64,000 nt of DNA from Luteolibacter flavescens (GCF_025950085.1 NZ_JAPDDS010000001.1:434001-498000), one strand, 5' to 3'. Shown: positions 16,755 to 26,509, counted from the stretch's first letter. Numbers and translations are program-made. Notes: a model not told the origin generated them from the sequence alone.

Positions 16755-19700
16755 TCAGAATTCTTCCGAAAGCGGCGTCTCCTCCGGTTGATGGAACTTT
16801 CGCGAAAGGCTCGAGAAGATCACATAAAGCCCGGGCACCATGATCAGCCCGAAGAACGTCCCGAAGAGCATGCCGCCCACCGCCGTCGATCCGATCGTCC
16901 GGTTCCCTACCGCTCCCACACCGCTCGCCAGCATCAGGGGAATCACGCCCGCGACGAATGCCATCGAGGTCATCAGGATCGGTCGCAGCCGCTGACCCGC
17001 TCCTTCCACGGCCGCATCCAAGGCGCTCCGGCCTTCCCTCTGCCTCATGATCGCATACTCCACGATCAGGATGCCGTTCTTCCCTAACAGGCCGACCAGC
17101 ATTACCATGGCGATCTGGGCGTAGATGTTGTTCTCCAAGCCTGCCAGGTGCAGGAAAAGGAATCCACCGAAAAGCCCCGCGGGCAATGACAGGAGCACCG
17201 GCATCGGCAACAGGAAGCTCTCGTACTGCGCGGACAGTAGCAGATAGACAAAGATCAGGCTGATCCCCAGGATCACCGCGGTCTGGTTTCCCGCAGCCAC
17301 CTGGTCGTAGGTGATGCCAGCCCACTCGATCCCGTATCCGCGCGGCAGCTTCTCACGCGCTGTCTCCTCAATCGCGCGGATCGCTTCCCCGCTGCTGTAG
17401 CCCGCCGCGGGCTCGCCATTCAGCTCCGCGGAGTTGAAGAGATTGTAACGGGTGATCTGGTCCACGCCCATGCTCTTCTCCAGCGTGATGAAGGTGGAGA
17501 GCTCGACCATCTCGTCGCGATCATTCTTCACCGTCAGCTTCAGCAGTTCGTCCGGGTTCTCGCGGTATTCCGGCAGTGCCTGCACCATCACCTTGTACAT
17601 CATCCCGAAGCGGATGAAATTCGTCGCATACTCGCTGCCCAGCATCGTCTGCAGCATGCTCATCGCGTTCGAGACGGTTACCCCCATCTTCGCCGCCTTG
17701 TCGTGGTCCACCCGCAGGACATACTCCAGGAAGCTGACATCGAAGATTGTGAATGCGCTGTCGATCTCGGGCCGCGCTTTCAGATCCTCCAAGAATTGCT
17801 GCACCACCGGTTCCATCGCCTTGAGGTCTCCCTTGCCGGTCTTGTCCAGCAGCCTCATTTCGAAGCCGCTCGCATTCCCGTATCCCGGCACCACCGGCGG
17901 GGGGAACATCTCGATGCTCGCGTCCTTGATGTGCGCGATCCGCCGCCCCACCTCCTCGATCACTTCCCTCACGCTCTCCTTCCGGTTCCCCCAGTCCTGC
18001 AGGTTGACGAGGCAGGTTCCATAGGTCGCCCCGGTTCCGTCCGACAGGATGTTCGTGCCGGCCAGCGTCGAGATCGACTTGATCGCGGGGATATCCCTAC
18101 AGCTTCTCTCGATCTCATCCACCACCGCCTTCGTCCGCTCCAGCGTCGCACCAGAGGGCGTGGTCGCGCTGATGTAAAAGGTTCCCTGATCCTCATTCGG
18201 GATGAACCCGGTCGGCAGCCTTCCACCCATGAGCGCCATCCCGCCGCAGAGCAACAACAGCAGCCCAAACGTCACCACCCGTCTCGGTGCCACCCACGAA
18301 ATCAGGCGCCGGTATCTGCCGGAGAGCCGATCATACCCGCCATTGAATCCCCGGAAGAACCACCCCATGGGTCCCCGGTCTGGCTTCGCCGCGCCGTGTC
18401 CGGGCTTCAGGAAAACCGAGCACAGGGCCGGCGTCAGCGTCAGTGCCACCACCCCCGAAAGGACGATTGCGACTGCCATCGTCAGCGAGAACTCCCGGAA
18501 AAATACCCCTGCCGGACCGGAAAGAAACGCCACCGGCACGAACACCGCCGCCATCACCATCGTGATCGCGATGATCGCCCCGCTGATCTCCTTCATCGCC
18601 ATCTCCGTCGCGACCCGCGGCGATGCGATCCCCTCGTGCATCTTTGCATGCACCGCCTCCACCACTACGATCGCATCGTCCACCACGATCCCGATCGCCA
18701 GCACCAATGCGAAGAGAGTGATCAGATTCAGCGAGAACCCGAGGAAGTGAACGAAGAGGAAGGCCCCGATCAGTGAGACGGGCACTGCAAGCACCGGGAT
18801 CAGCGTGGATCTCCAGTCCTGGAGGAAAATGAATGTCACCAACGAAACCAGCAGGAATGCCTCCACCAGCGTCTTCACCACCGCGTGCACCGAGGCATCC
18901 AGGAAGCGCGAGACATCGTAGCTCACCTCGTAATCCATCCCGTCCAGGAATGACTCCGCCTTGATCTCGTCCATCCGCTCTTTCACCCGCGCGATCACTT
19001 CACGCGCATTCGACCCCGGCAGTTGCTTCAGCAGGATCGCCGCGGAGGGACGACCGTTGTACTTCGCCTCGACATCGAAGTAGCTGGTGCCGAATTCCAC
19101 ATCCGCCACGTCCCGGATCTTGAGTATCTCCCCATCGTCCCCGACGCGGAGCGGGATCGCACCGAACTCTTCCTCGCTCTGGAACTTCCCGGTGTAGCGC
19201 ACCACATACTGCAGGCTCGGATTCCTCTTGTCCGCGCTCTCGCCGATCTTGCCCGGTGCCGCCTCCACGTTCTGCTCCTGCAATGCCCCGATCACCTCGT
19301 CCGCGGACACACCGTAGGCCAGCATCTTGTCCGGCTTCAGCCAGACCCGCATCGCATACTCCTTCGCACCGAGGATGTCAGCGAAGCCGACACCCTTCAC
19401 CCTCATCAGCTCCGCCAGCACATGGATATCGGCGAAGTTGTAGATGAATTTCTCATCCACCTCCGGGTCCGTGCTGCTGATGTTGATGTACATCAGCATG
19501 GCATTCTCCTCCTTCGAGATCTGCACGCCATTTCTGACCACCTCCTCCGGCAGCTCGCCCATCACCGCGGATACCCGGTTCTGCACGTTCACCGCCGCCA
19601 TGTCCGCGTCCGTGCCGGTCTCGAAGAAAACCTGCACGTTTCCCACCCCGTCGTTCCCCACGTCGGCGGCGATGTATTTCATGCCGGGCACCCCGTTGAT

Positions 19701-19904
19701 CGCCCTCTCCAGCGGCAGGATCGCCGACCGCATCACCACCTCCGCGTTTGCCCCCGTATACTCCACCGAGACGCTCACCTTGGGCGGCGCGATATTCGGG
19801 AATTGCGACATGGGAAGCCGCTTCAGCGCGATCAGACCCACCAGCACCAGCAGGATGGAAATGACGATCGACAGGATCGGACGTCGGATGAATTGCGTGG
19901 TCAT
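16755..19904 (-). CDS. RND multidrug efflux pump, inner-membrane subunit (AcrB/MexB type, HAE1)
   Basis: Proton-driven drug or solute exporter of 1049 residues, standard for AcrB-type pumps. The N-terminus (FIRRPILSIVISILLVLVG) is family-typical. The proton relay is intact: the paired aspartates in AIGIVVDDAIVVVEAV of TM4 and the lysine in LVGLLGKNGILIVEYA of TM10. The porter-domain landmark PSGATLERTK is also present. The gene lies 78 bp after the adaptor gene and 3 bp before the outer-membrane factor. The substrate range cannot be read from sequence. The linked two-component genes upstream probably control it. Confidence 0.96.
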   Translation of the reverse strand: MTTQFIRRPILSIVISILLVLVGLIALKRLPMSQFPNIAPPKVSVSVEYTGANAEVVMRSAILPLERAINGVPGMKYIAADVGNDGVGNVQVFFETGTDADMAAVNVQNRVSAVMGELPEEVVRNGVQISKEENAMLMYINISSTDPEVDEKFIYNFADIHVLAELMRVKGVGFADILGAKEYAMRVWLKPDKMLAYGVSADEVIGALQEQNVEAAPGKIGESADKRNPSLQYVVRYTGKFQSEEEFGAIPLRVGDDGEILKIRDVADVEFGTSYFDVEAKYNGRPSAAILLKQLPGSNAREVIARVKERMDEIKAESFLDGMDYEVSYDVSRFLDASVHAVVKTLVEAFLLVSLVTFIFLQDWRSTLIPVLAVPVSLIGAFLFVHFLGFSLNLITLFALVLAIGIVVDDAIVVVEAVHAKMHEGIASPRVATEMAMKEISGAIIAITMVMAAVFVPVAFLSGPAGVFFREFSLTMAVAIVLSGVVALTLTPALCSVFLKPGHGAAKPDRGPMGWFFRGFNGGYDRLSGRYRRLISWVAPRRVVTFGLLLLLCGGMALMGGRLPTGFIPNEDQGTFYISATTPSGATLERTKAVVDEIERSCRDIPAIKSISTLAGTNILSDGTGATYGTCLVNLQDWGNRKESVREVIEEVGRRIAHIKDASIEMFPPPVVPGYGNASGFEMRLLDKTGKGDLKAMEPVVQQFLEDLKARPEIDSAFTIFDVSFLEYVLRVDHDKAAKMGVTVSNAMSMLQTMLGSEYATNFIRFGMMYKVMVQALPEYRENPDELLKLTVKNDRDEMVELSTFITLEKSMGVDQITRYNLFNSAELNGEPAAGYSSGEAIRAIEETAREKLPRGYGIEWAGITYDQVAAGNQTAVILGISLIFVYLLLSAQYESFLLPMPVLLSLPAGLFGGFLFLHLAGLENNIYAQIAMVMLVGLLGKNGILIVEYAIMRQREGRSALDAAVEGAGQRLRPILMTSMAFVAGVIPLMLASGVGAVGNRTIGSTAVGGMLFGTFFGLIMVPGLYVIFSSLSRKFHQPEETPLSEEF

Positions 19905-19982
19905 CAGATTGAAAAATACAGCATCGAATATCCACCCGGGCGCATCGGCGCCCCGGCAGACGGCATCGTTCGGGAATGCCTG

Positions 19983-21131
19983 TTAGAACGCCTCGACCCG
20001 GCCCGGCTCCCGGACTTCCGCCATGGCCGCATCTCCTTCCCGCACCAGTTGGATTCCCTCGAAGACCACCCGGTCTCCCGTTCCCAAGCCGCCCCGGATC
20101 ACGAAACAGTTCCCCTGTCTGAACGACGGCTCCACCGGTCTCAGCCTCACGATCCCGTCTTCACCCAGCACGTAAACGCAAAGCTTGTGCTGGATCTCGA
20201 AGGTCGATTTCTGAGGGATCACGAGGGCATCAGGCACCATCGCCGTGAGGGTGATCCGACAGGTGCCCCCGTGCTTCAAGATCCCTTCCGGATTCTCAAA
20301 TGCCACGCGGTAGGAAACACTCCCCGTCCCAGCAGCCACCACCGGATCGCTCGCATCGATTCTACCCTTCAGAGGATACTCGCTGCCATCCGCCAGGATC
20401 AATTTCGCGGCACCATCTTGGAAGAGGCCAGGGGTCCGCGACATCTCCAGTGCGTCCCACTCGCTGGCGTGAAAGTAGGCGTGCATCACCCCGTCCCCGC
20501 AGAATGCCGTGAGATCATCTCCCTCATCCACGCGGCTGCCCGCCTTGTTAGGAATCCGGCCGATCACTCCGTCCGCCGGTGCCGAGACCTTGGCGTAGTC
20601 CAGTCCGAGCTTCCCCGCTGCCACCGCAGCTTCGGACTCCGCCACCCGGGCCAGCACGGCGGCATGCTTCGCTTCGGCAAGATCCAGCTCCGCTTTCGAA
20701 ACGATGCCCTTCGCGTGCAGCGAACGCGTGTTTTCCACCTCGAGTTCCTCCACCTTTGCTTCCGCAATGTTCCCTTTCAGCTCCGCCTCGCTTTTCGCCA
20801 GTTCCGCCGCCAGCACACGGCTGCCCACGGTGAAGAGGTGCTGACCCGCGGTGACCCGCGCCCCTTCCTCGACCAGCACTTCCTCGACCAAGCCAGTCAC
20901 CCGCGACTTCAGCTCGATGAATCCCGCGCCTCTCAAGCTGGCCACGAAACTCTGCTCATGGGCGACTTCCTCGATCCACGGCGACACGACCGGAACCGTC
21001 GGGATATCCCCGTGTCGCACCGTATCCTCAGCCCCGGCCTTGCGGCAGGAGTTCAGGATCGGACACAGCGCCATCGCCGCCACCGGCCACAGCCACTTCC
21101 AAGTACGACGGGGAATGAGGATCACTTGCAT
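19983..21131 (-). CDS. RND efflux periplasmic adaptor (membrane fusion lipoprotein, AcrA/MexA type)
   Basis: Adaptor that bridges the RND pump and outer-membrane channel. I chose the ATG at 21131 because AGAAGG lies 8 bp upstream and the product then starts MQVILIPRRTWKWLWPV, a signal ending in a possible lipobox (LNSC). An earlier in-frame reading to 21254 has no signal-like start. The lipoyl/coiled-coil region includes VTGLVEEVLVEEGARVTAGQ and the hairpin of charged helices; the beta-barrel region ends near FEIQHKLCVYVLGED. The length is about 382 residues, as expected. It is the first gene of the efflux operon. Confidence 0.92.
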   Translation of the reverse strand: MQVILIPRRTWKWLWPVAAMALCPILNSCRKAGAEDTVRHGDIPTVPVVSPWIEEVAHEQSFVASLRGAGFIELKSRVTGLVEEVLVEEGARVTAGQHLFTVGSRVLAAELAKSEAELKGNIAEAKVEELEVENTRSLHAKGIVSKAELDLAEAKHAAVLARVAESEAAVAAGKLGLDYAKVSAPADGVIGRIPNKAGSRVDEGDDLTAFCGDGVMHAYFHASEWDALEMSRTPGLFQDGAAKLILADGSEYPLKGRIDASDPVVAAGTGSVSYRVAFENPEGILKHGGTCRITLTAMVPDALVIPQKSTFEIQHKLCVYVLGEDGIVRLRPVEPSFRQGNCFVIRGGLGTGDRVVFEGIQLVREGDAAMAEVREPGRVEAF

Positions 21132-21263
21132 GCCGCGGACCTTCTCAAACTCCCCGGCAACCGTCATGTCAGGCTGGTGCTGCTTCCCATGTAGGACCCC
21201 GCCTGACACCACGTGCCTAACAGAATCTAGCAGCCTCCCATTTTTCTCTATCAAGGAGCGAGC

Positions 21264-21914
21264 TCACCCCGGGCCTCCGCTCTCCTTCCACCTCATCGCC
21301 TCACGCAGCAGTTCCGTGTGATTTGCCAGCGCCAGCTTCTCCTTCACCCTCGCGCAATACACCTGCACCGTCTTGATGCTGATCTTGAGCGAATCCCCGA
21401 TCTCACGTGTCGATCTCCCGTCCCCTAGCATCTGGAAGACCAGCAGCTCCCGGTCGCTCAGCAGCCCGATATTCCCTGCCGGCCTTCCGCCCGCCAGCTT
21501 CTCGGTCAGCAGATCCGTCATCTCCTCGCTCAGATAGATCTTTCCCGCGATCACCCGCCGGATCGCCTCGATGATGTAGCGGGTGGAGTCCCGCTTGCTC
21601 ACATACCCGCGCGCGCCAGCCCGCAGCGCCCGCTCCGCATACGTCCGCTCGTCATGCATGCTGAGCACCAGCGACCATGTCCCCGGTGACGACTTCCGGA
21701 TATCCTTCACCAGCTCCAGTCCCGACCCGTCCACCAGGGTGATGTCCACGATCGCCACCGTCGGCTTCAGCCCGATGATCGCCTCCAGCGCCGCGGGAGC
21801 CGTGTCGGCTTCACCACACACGATCAGGTCCTCCTGCTGATTGATCAGATTCGTCAGCCACTCCCTGACCAGAGGATGGTCATCCACGAGAAAAATCCGG
21901 TGCCGCTCGTTCAT
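21264..21914 (-). CDS. Response regulator, NarL/FixJ family
   Basis: Two-domain transcription factor of 216 residues. The receiver domain has the acidic pair at residues 11-12, the phospho-acceptor Asp57 (VAIVDITLVDGSG) and the conserved Lys in GYVSKRDS. The C-terminal LuxR-type helix-turn-helix has LSDRELLVFQMLGDGRSTREI and KTVQVYCARVKEKL. It overlaps the upstream histidine kinase gene by ATGA and lies 132 bp ahead of the efflux operon on the same strand, so it most likely responds to that kinase and controls the pump genes. The target assignment is inference. Confidence 0.95.
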   Translation of the reverse strand: MNERHRIFLVDDHPLVREWLTNLINQQEDLIVCGEADTAPAALEAIIGLKPTVAIVDITLVDGSGLELVKDIRKSSPGTWSLVLSMHDERTYAERALRAGARGYVSKRDSTRYIIEAIRRVIAGKIYLSEEMTDLLTEKLAGGRPAGNIGLLSDRELLVFQMLGDGRSTREIGDSLKISIKTVQVYCARVKEKLALANHTELLREAMRWKESGGPG

Positions 21915-22966
21915 GAAATCTCAGCCTTCGGTGGAACCATCACCATTACCCGATAGACGCCGCCCTTCTCGCCAGCCTCCAGCTCCGCGCCGATCATCGA
22001 CGCCCGGTAGCGCATGATGTGAAGGCCGATCCCTCCGCCAGCATCCGTCGCCGGTCGAGCCTTACCATCTGGTTTCCCGCATTCATTCCGGATCTCCATT
22101 CCCACACCTCCGCCATCCGTCTTCTCCAGTCGCACGGAAATTTCCACCCCGTCACCATGCGACACCGCATTTCTCACCGCCTCCTGGCAGATGCGGAAGA
22201 GCTGCGTCGTCACTGCAGGCTCCAGCCCGGGCAACTGCACCGGGGTCTCCAGCGCGCACATCACGCCCCGTTCCTCGGTCTGCCTCACCAGCTCCCGGAG
22301 GCCGGTCATCAGTCCGTCGCCATCCAGTTCCACCGGGGCCAATCCACGCGCCAGCTTCCGGGAAAGATCGATCCCGTCCCCGATCATCGCCACCAGATGA
22401 TCCGCGTCCTTCGCCAATCCATTGCCTTGGCCCGACAGCGAGCCCGACAGCACCTGGGCCGCGAACGCCGTTCCCGTCAGGTGCTGGCACAGGCTGTCGT
22501 GCAACTCGTGCCCGATCCGCTGCTGCTCCCGCTCGCTGACCTCCAGCAAGGACTGCTCCAGTACCTTCCGCGTCTCGATTTCCTCCTGCAGATCCGCCGT
22601 TCTCTCCCTCACCCTTACCTCGAGCTTCTGCTGGATGGATCGCAGCTTCATCACCACCACCATCGTACACAGGTAGAAGGAAAGGAAGATCCCCATGTTC
22701 CACCACGGCACCAGCGCACTGCTGTAACGCGCCCCGCTGGCCAGATCCCCGATGAGCGAAAACACCACGCTCACGATCGAAAGCACCAGCCCGAAGGCCC
22801 ACCCGTAATGCCAGGTCGCGATCAGAACCGCGCTCAAATAGAATACCGTGAACGACAGCTCGAAGCCCGTCCAGTAGTCGGCCAAGGTCACTCCGACGAA
22901 AATCCCCACCGCGAGACAGGCCCAAAACCAGCGGCGATCTCGGGAGGGATTCAGCGGATCGGACAT
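21911..22966 (-). CDS. Membrane sensor histidine kinase, HisKA_3 (NarX/DesK-like) type
   Basis: Partner kinase of the response regulator encoded next to it. The N-terminal third has about four membrane helices (residues 14-107) with hardly any periplasmic loop, so it may sense the membrane itself. A coiled coil (about 108-145) leads to the phospho-acceptor region EREQQRIGHELHDSLCQHLT, with His156 the likely phosphorylated residue. The ATPase part has the N-box (CQEAVRNAVSHGDGV) and the G-box GGGIGLHIMRYR. Length 351 residues. The stimulus is unknown, but neighbouring efflux genes suggest envelope stress or a toxic compound. Confidence 0.93.
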   Translation of the reverse strand: MSDPLNPSRDRRWFWACLAVGIFVGVTLADYWTGFELSFTVFYLSAVLIATWHYGWAFGLVLSIVSVVFSLIGDLASGARYSSALVPWWNMGIFLSFYLCTMVVVMKLRSIQQKLEVRVRERTADLQEEIETRKVLEQSLLEVSEREQQRIGHELHDSLCQHLTGTAFAAQVLSGSLSGQGNGLAKDADHLVAMIGDGIDLSRKLARGLAPVELDGDGLMTGLRELVRQTEERGVMCALETPVQLPGLEPAVTTQLFRICQEAVRNAVSHGDGVEISVRLEKTDGGGVGMEIRNECGKPDGKARPATDAGGGIGLHIMRYRASMIGAELEAGEKGGVYRVMVMVPPKAEIS

Positions 22967-23143
22967 GATTCAAGCCACGTCCTCCGGGGACGCAGCGGGA
23001 ATATGCGCGGACGACTCATGAACACAAGGTCCCACCTCCGGGACTGCCCCAAATCTATCCCGAACGCCGAAAATCTCCAGCATCAGCCACCCAACGTCTC
23101 AAATCACCCGCTTTCGACCCGCCGGAAAAGCAAACTTCCGCCA

Positions 23144-23211
23144 AAAATCCCAATTTTCGACCAATACATCTTCCTCAATCGGCAAATTTGCCCGTAAAAT
23201 CGCAATTTTCG
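23144..23211 (+). promoter_or_regulatory. Repeat and palindrome cluster upstream of ilvB
   Basis: In the 297-bp gap before ilvB, an unusually A/T-rich stretch carries two near-identical 16-mers, AAAATCCCAATTTTCG (23144-23159) and AAAATCGCAATTTTCG (23196-23211), 52 bp apart, and between them the perfect palindrome GGCAAATTTGCC (23181-23192). The spacing of about five helical turns fits a cooperatively bound regulator of branched-chain amino-acid synthesis. No leader peptide rich in Leu, Val or Ile codons was seen. The remainder of the gap shows nothing recognisable. Confidence 0.45.
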
Positions 23212-23263
23212 CATTGCCAGCACCCCGTATCCGCATATTCTCCGAACCCCAACCCGATTTGCC

Positions 23264-24991
23264 ATGAGCAAGGAGAAACTAGACGGCGCACAGGCCCTGA
23301 TCAAAACGCTCGATGACCTCGGCATCGAATACATCTTTGGCTACTCCGGCGGAGCAGCGATCCCGATCTTCGACGCGCTCGAGACGGTCAAGACGAAGAT
23401 GAAGTTCATCCTCGTCCGCCACGAGCAAGGTGCCGTTCACATGGCCGACGGTTATGCCCGCGCCACCGGCAAGCCCGCCTGCGTGCTCGTCACCTCCGGC
23501 CCCGGTGCCGGCAACACCGTGACCGGCCTGATGACCGCGATGATGGACTCCGTCCCGATGATCGTGCTCTCCGGCCAGACCGTCACCTGGATGCTGGGCA
23601 AGGACGCTTTCCAAGAAGCGGACATCTTCGGCATCACGATGCCGGTGGTGAAGCACAACTACCTGGTGAAGGAGACGAACTCCCTCCCCCGGATCGCCCG
23701 CGAGGCCTACCACATCGCCACCACTGGTCGCCCCGGCCCGGTGCTGATCGACATCCCGAAGGACATCTCTTCCGGTGCATTCACCGGCGCGATGAATCCG
23801 CCCTTCAACCTGCCAGGCTACGATGTCAGCGGATCCTTCAAGATCGACCGCGAAAAGGTGAAGGAAGCCGCCGCGCTGATCGCAAAAGCGAAGCGCCCGG
23901 TGATCCTCGCCGGTCAGGGCACGATGATCGCCCGTGCCGACAAGGAGCTGCGCCACCTCGCCGAGACGCTGAATGCCCCCGTGACCAGCACGCTGCTGGG
24001 CAAGGGCGTCTTCCCGGAGACCCACCCGCTTTCGCTCGGTATGCTCGGCATGCACGGCACCGCCTATGCGAACAAGGCGATGATCGAGTGCGACCTGCTG
24101 ATCAACATCGGCTCGCGCTTCGACGACCGCATCATCGGCAATCCCGCGAAGTTCTGCAAGGACGCCAAGATCATCCACATCGACATCGATCCGGCCGAGG
24201 CCAACAAGATGATCCAGCCCGACGTGATGATCGTGGGCGACGCGAAAGCCGTGCTCTCCGAGATCAACGAGAAGGTCGGCAAGCAGGACAACTCCGAGTG
24301 GCTCGCCAAGCTCGACGGCTACAAGAAGAAGTATCCCCTCACCTACAAGAAGCAGGGAGGCCTGCGCATGCAGCAGGTGATCGACGAGCTCTATGAACTC
24401 ACCGAAGGCAAGGCCATCGTCTCCACCGACGTGGGCCAGCACCAGATGTGGGCCGCTCAGTTTTACAAGAACAGCGAGAGCTTCCACTGGCTGTCCTCCG
24501 GCGGTGCCGGCACCATGGGCTTCGGCTTCCCGGCGGCGATCGGCGCGCAGCTCGCGCATCCTGAAAAGACCGTCATCTCCATCTCCGGCGACGGCGGCTT
24601 CCAGATGACCCTCTTCGAACTTTCGACCGCGGCCATCCACAAGCTGCCGATCAAGATCGTGGTGCTGAACAACCACTACCTCGGCATGGTGCGCCAGTGG
24701 CAGGAGCTCTTCTTCGAAAACCGCGAGAGCGGCGTGGACCTCGTGGGCAACCCCGACTTCTGCAAGCTCGCCGCGGCCTACGGCATCCCGAGCGTCTTCA
24801 TCAAGCGCCCGGCCGATGTGACCAAGCAGCTTGAGAAGGCCCTCGCCTACAACGACGGCCCCATCCTCATCCACGCCGAGTGCGTGAAGACCGACAACGT
24901 CTTCCCGATGATCCCGGCCGGTGCCGCGCTCGAGGACATGATCACCGAGCCGCCGAAGACCCAGATGGCGAAGCCAGTGGGGTCCACGTGA
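23264..24991 (+). CDS. ilvB: Acetolactate synthase, large (catalytic) subunit
   Basis: Thiamine-diphosphate enzyme that makes acetolactate or acetohydroxybutyrate, the first shared step in valine, leucine and isoleucine synthesis. The 575-residue protein has the N-terminal Pyr domain with the catalytic Glu ([20 protein letters not shown]), a central FAD-type domain ([11 protein letters not shown]), and the C-terminal PP domain with the ThDP motif ([16 protein letters not shown] followed by NN). Length and motif order are normal. It differs from many ilvBN operons in that a separate membrane-protein gene lies between it and ilvN. Confidence 0.97.
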   Translation: MSKEKLDGAQALIKTLDDLGIEYIFGYSGGAAIPIFDALETVKTKMKFILVRHEQGAVHMADGYARATGKPACVLVTSGPGAGNTVTGLMTAMMDSVPMIVLSGQTVTWMLGKDAFQEADIFGITMPVVKHNYLVKETNSLPRIAREAYHIATTGRPGPVLIDIPKDISSGAFTGAMNPPFNLPGYDVSGSFKIDREKVKEAAALIAKAKRPVILAGQGTMIARADKELRHLAETLNAPVTSTLLGKGVFPETHPLSLGMLGMHGTAYANKAMIECDLLINIGSRFDDRIIGNPAKFCKDAKIIHIDIDPAEANKMIQPDVMIVGDAKAVLSEINEKVGKQDNSEWLAKLDGYKKKYPLTYKKQGGLRMQQVIDELYELTEGKAIVSTDVGQHQMWAAQFYKNSESFHWLSSGGAGTMGFGFPAAIGAQLAHPEKTVISISGDGGFQMTLFELSTAAIHKLPIKIVVLNNHYLGMVRQWQELFFENRESGVDLVGNPDFCKLAAAYGIPSVFIKRPADVTKQLEKALAYNDGPILIHAECVKTDNVFPMIPAGAALEDMITEPPKTQMAKPVGST

Positions 24992-25004
24992 TCCACGCTC
25001 TCCC

Positions 25005-25041
25005 GATCCGGCTGCATGGCTCCATGTCCTGCAGCCGGATC
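25005..25041 (+). promoter_or_regulatory. Strong intercistronic hairpin after ilvB
   Basis: A perfect 12-bp inverted repeat (GATCCGGCTGCA and TGCAGCCGGATC) with a 13-nt loop lies 13 bp after the ilvB stop and 28 bp before the next gene. There is no T-run, so it is more likely an RNA-processing, stability or partial-termination element that could set the ratio of IlvB to the downstream products. Confidence 0.5.
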
Positions 25042-25069
25042 CTCGTGATCGATCCATACGACCACTGCC

Positions 25070-25924
25070 ATGCTCATCTGGAAAGGACTCGGCATCCTGA
25101 TCGTTCCCTTGCTCGGGCTCAGCCTGATCGCGGGCCTCGTCATCGGTGGCTTCGCATTTGACAATCCCGCGGCAGGACTCGCTCCGGGTCTCATCATCGC
25201 GGCATTGCTGAATTGGGTGCTGTGGAAAGTGGCCAGCCCGAAGCCCCTGCCAGCAGGCGGGCCACCACCCCTGCGTCCGCCGCGCCGAGACAGCCTCTTC
25301 TTCATCCCGGCACGGGTCTGGACCTGGATCTTCGTGATCCTGGTGCTGCCAGCATTCCTCTTCGTCCGCTCCGCGGAGAATCACGAAAAGGAGTTGGCGA
25401 AGATTCCGGGCTACACGGCCTTCAAGGAGGCGGACAAGATGATCGCCAGTGCCGGTGATGGGCCGACAGCCCATGGCAATACGCCAAAAGCGACCGAGAC
25501 TGCGGCTGGCTTCGCCCGCGCCTTCAAGGCGATGCGCGAGGTGGCCTTCACCGAGGGAAGCAAGAGCCCGCTCCTGACGAAGGGCGAGTTCCTCACCTAC
25601 TGCCATCACGGAAGAGATACCGTCGTCATCCTGTGCCACGTCCCTGACTTCCGCAAATACGCGGACGACACGCGCGGAAGCCTCGAAGACATCGCATGGA
25701 CCCTTGCCAGACATCAGGCCGCCGGTCTCGCGGACGGAGGAAATCCACGCCTTATCGTCGGCCTCCGCGGCGCCACCACCTATGGCGATCTGCTCCACGG
25801 CTCCGCCAAGGATGAAGAGCCGGCGCGCGCCAACTACTACGACCAGAAGACCATTCTCTACACCCCTTTCGCTGACGCGACCTCCGGGCCCGCCCCGGTA
25901 ACCCAATCCGCACCTTCGCCATGA
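25070..25924 (+). CDS. Unknown membrane-anchored protein inside the ilvB-ilvN operon
   Basis: I do not recognise a family. The 284-residue product has about three membrane segments (residues 4-27, 33-50, 82-101); the first two are separated only by a short loop and the third follows a proline-rich linker. The soluble remainder includes LLTKGEFLTYCHHGRDTVVI and NPRLIVGLRGATTYGDLLHG, which look like a small alpha/beta domain, and a low-complexity proline/serine tail. Its stop overlaps the ilvN start as ATGA, so translation of ilvN probably depends on it. It could tether or regulate acetolactate synthase, or simply be a passenger; no catalytic motif was seen. Confidence 0.85.
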   Translation: MLIWKGLGILIVPLLGLSLIAGLVIGGFAFDNPAAGLAPGLIIAALLNWVLWKVASPKPLPAGGPPPLRPPRRDSLFFIPARVWTWIFVILVLPAFLFVRSAENHEKELAKIPGYTAFKEADKMIASAGDGPTAHGNTPKATETAAGFARAFKAMREVAFTEGSKSPLLTKGEFLTYCHHGRDTVVILCHVPDFRKYADDTRGSLEDIAWTLARHQAAGLADGGNPRLIVGLRGATTYGDLLHGSAKDEEPARANYYDQKTILYTPFADATSGPAPVTQSAPSP

Positions 25925-26466
25925 ACCAATCCATCGTCACCACAGAAGAGCCCGGCACCGGATTCATCCCGCGCCGCGGAGCCGTCCACACGCTGTCCAT
26001 CCTCGTGAACAACGAGCCGGGCGTGCTGATGCGCATCTGCCAGGTCTTCTCCCGCCGTGGCTTCAATATCGACTCGCTCGTCGTTTCCGAAGGCCGCAAC
26101 GCGAACTTCTCTCGCATGACCATCGGCATCAGCGGCGATCCGGAAGGTCTCGACCAGATCATCAAGCAGGTCTCCAAGCTCATCGACGTGATCCACTGCT
26201 TCGAGCACACATCGGCGGACTCGGTGACCAAGGAGATGATCCTCATCAAGATCAAGTGCTCCCCGGCGGATCGCTCGCAGGCGCTCCAGATCACCGAGCA
26301 CTTCGGCGGCAAGACCGTGGATCTCACCCCGACCTCCATGGTCGTCATGATCACCGGCGACAGCCCGAAGGTGGACGCAGCCGTCGGCATGTTCTCGCAA
26401 TTCGAGATCATCGAGACCGTGCGCACCGGCAAGGTGGTCATGGCCCGCGGCGAGCAGGCGACCTGA
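25921..26466 (+). CDS. ilvN: Acetolactate synthase, small (regulatory) subunit
   Basis: Regulatory partner that activates IlvB and normally gives valine feedback inhibition. The N-terminal ACT domain (about residues 20-95) has HTLSILVNNEPGVLMRICQV and RRGFNIDSLVVSE; the C-terminal ALS small-subunit domain has FGGKTVDLTPTSMVVMITGD. At 181 residues it is of normal length (as IlvH). The ATG overlaps the upstream membrane-protein gene by ATGA. It is the last gene of the operon and is followed by a strong terminator. Confidence 0.96.
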   Translation: MNQSIVTTEEPGTGFIPRRGAVHTLSILVNNEPGVLMRICQVFSRRGFNIDSLVVSEGRNANFSRMTIGISGDPEGLDQIIKQVSKLIDVIHCFEHTSADSVTKEMILIKIKCSPADRSQALQITEHFGGKTVDLTPTSMVVMITGDSPKVDAAVGMFSQFEIIETVRTGKVVMARGEQAT

Positions 26467-26509
26467 TTCTCCCGCCGCTACACGGCCGGAGATTTCCCAT
26501 TTCCCCGAA

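Noticed and set aside
19023-21194. 723-codon open frame on the plus strand opposite the RND pump and adaptor genes
   Set aside because: It mirrors codon bias of the real minus-strand genes, has no family-like sequence and is rich in His/Arg/Pro as antisense frames of GC-rich genes usually are.
23279-25906. 875-codon open frame on the minus strand opposite ilvB and its neighbour
   Set aside because: It lies antisense to a certain ilvB gene and shows only antisense-type composition with no recognisable domain.
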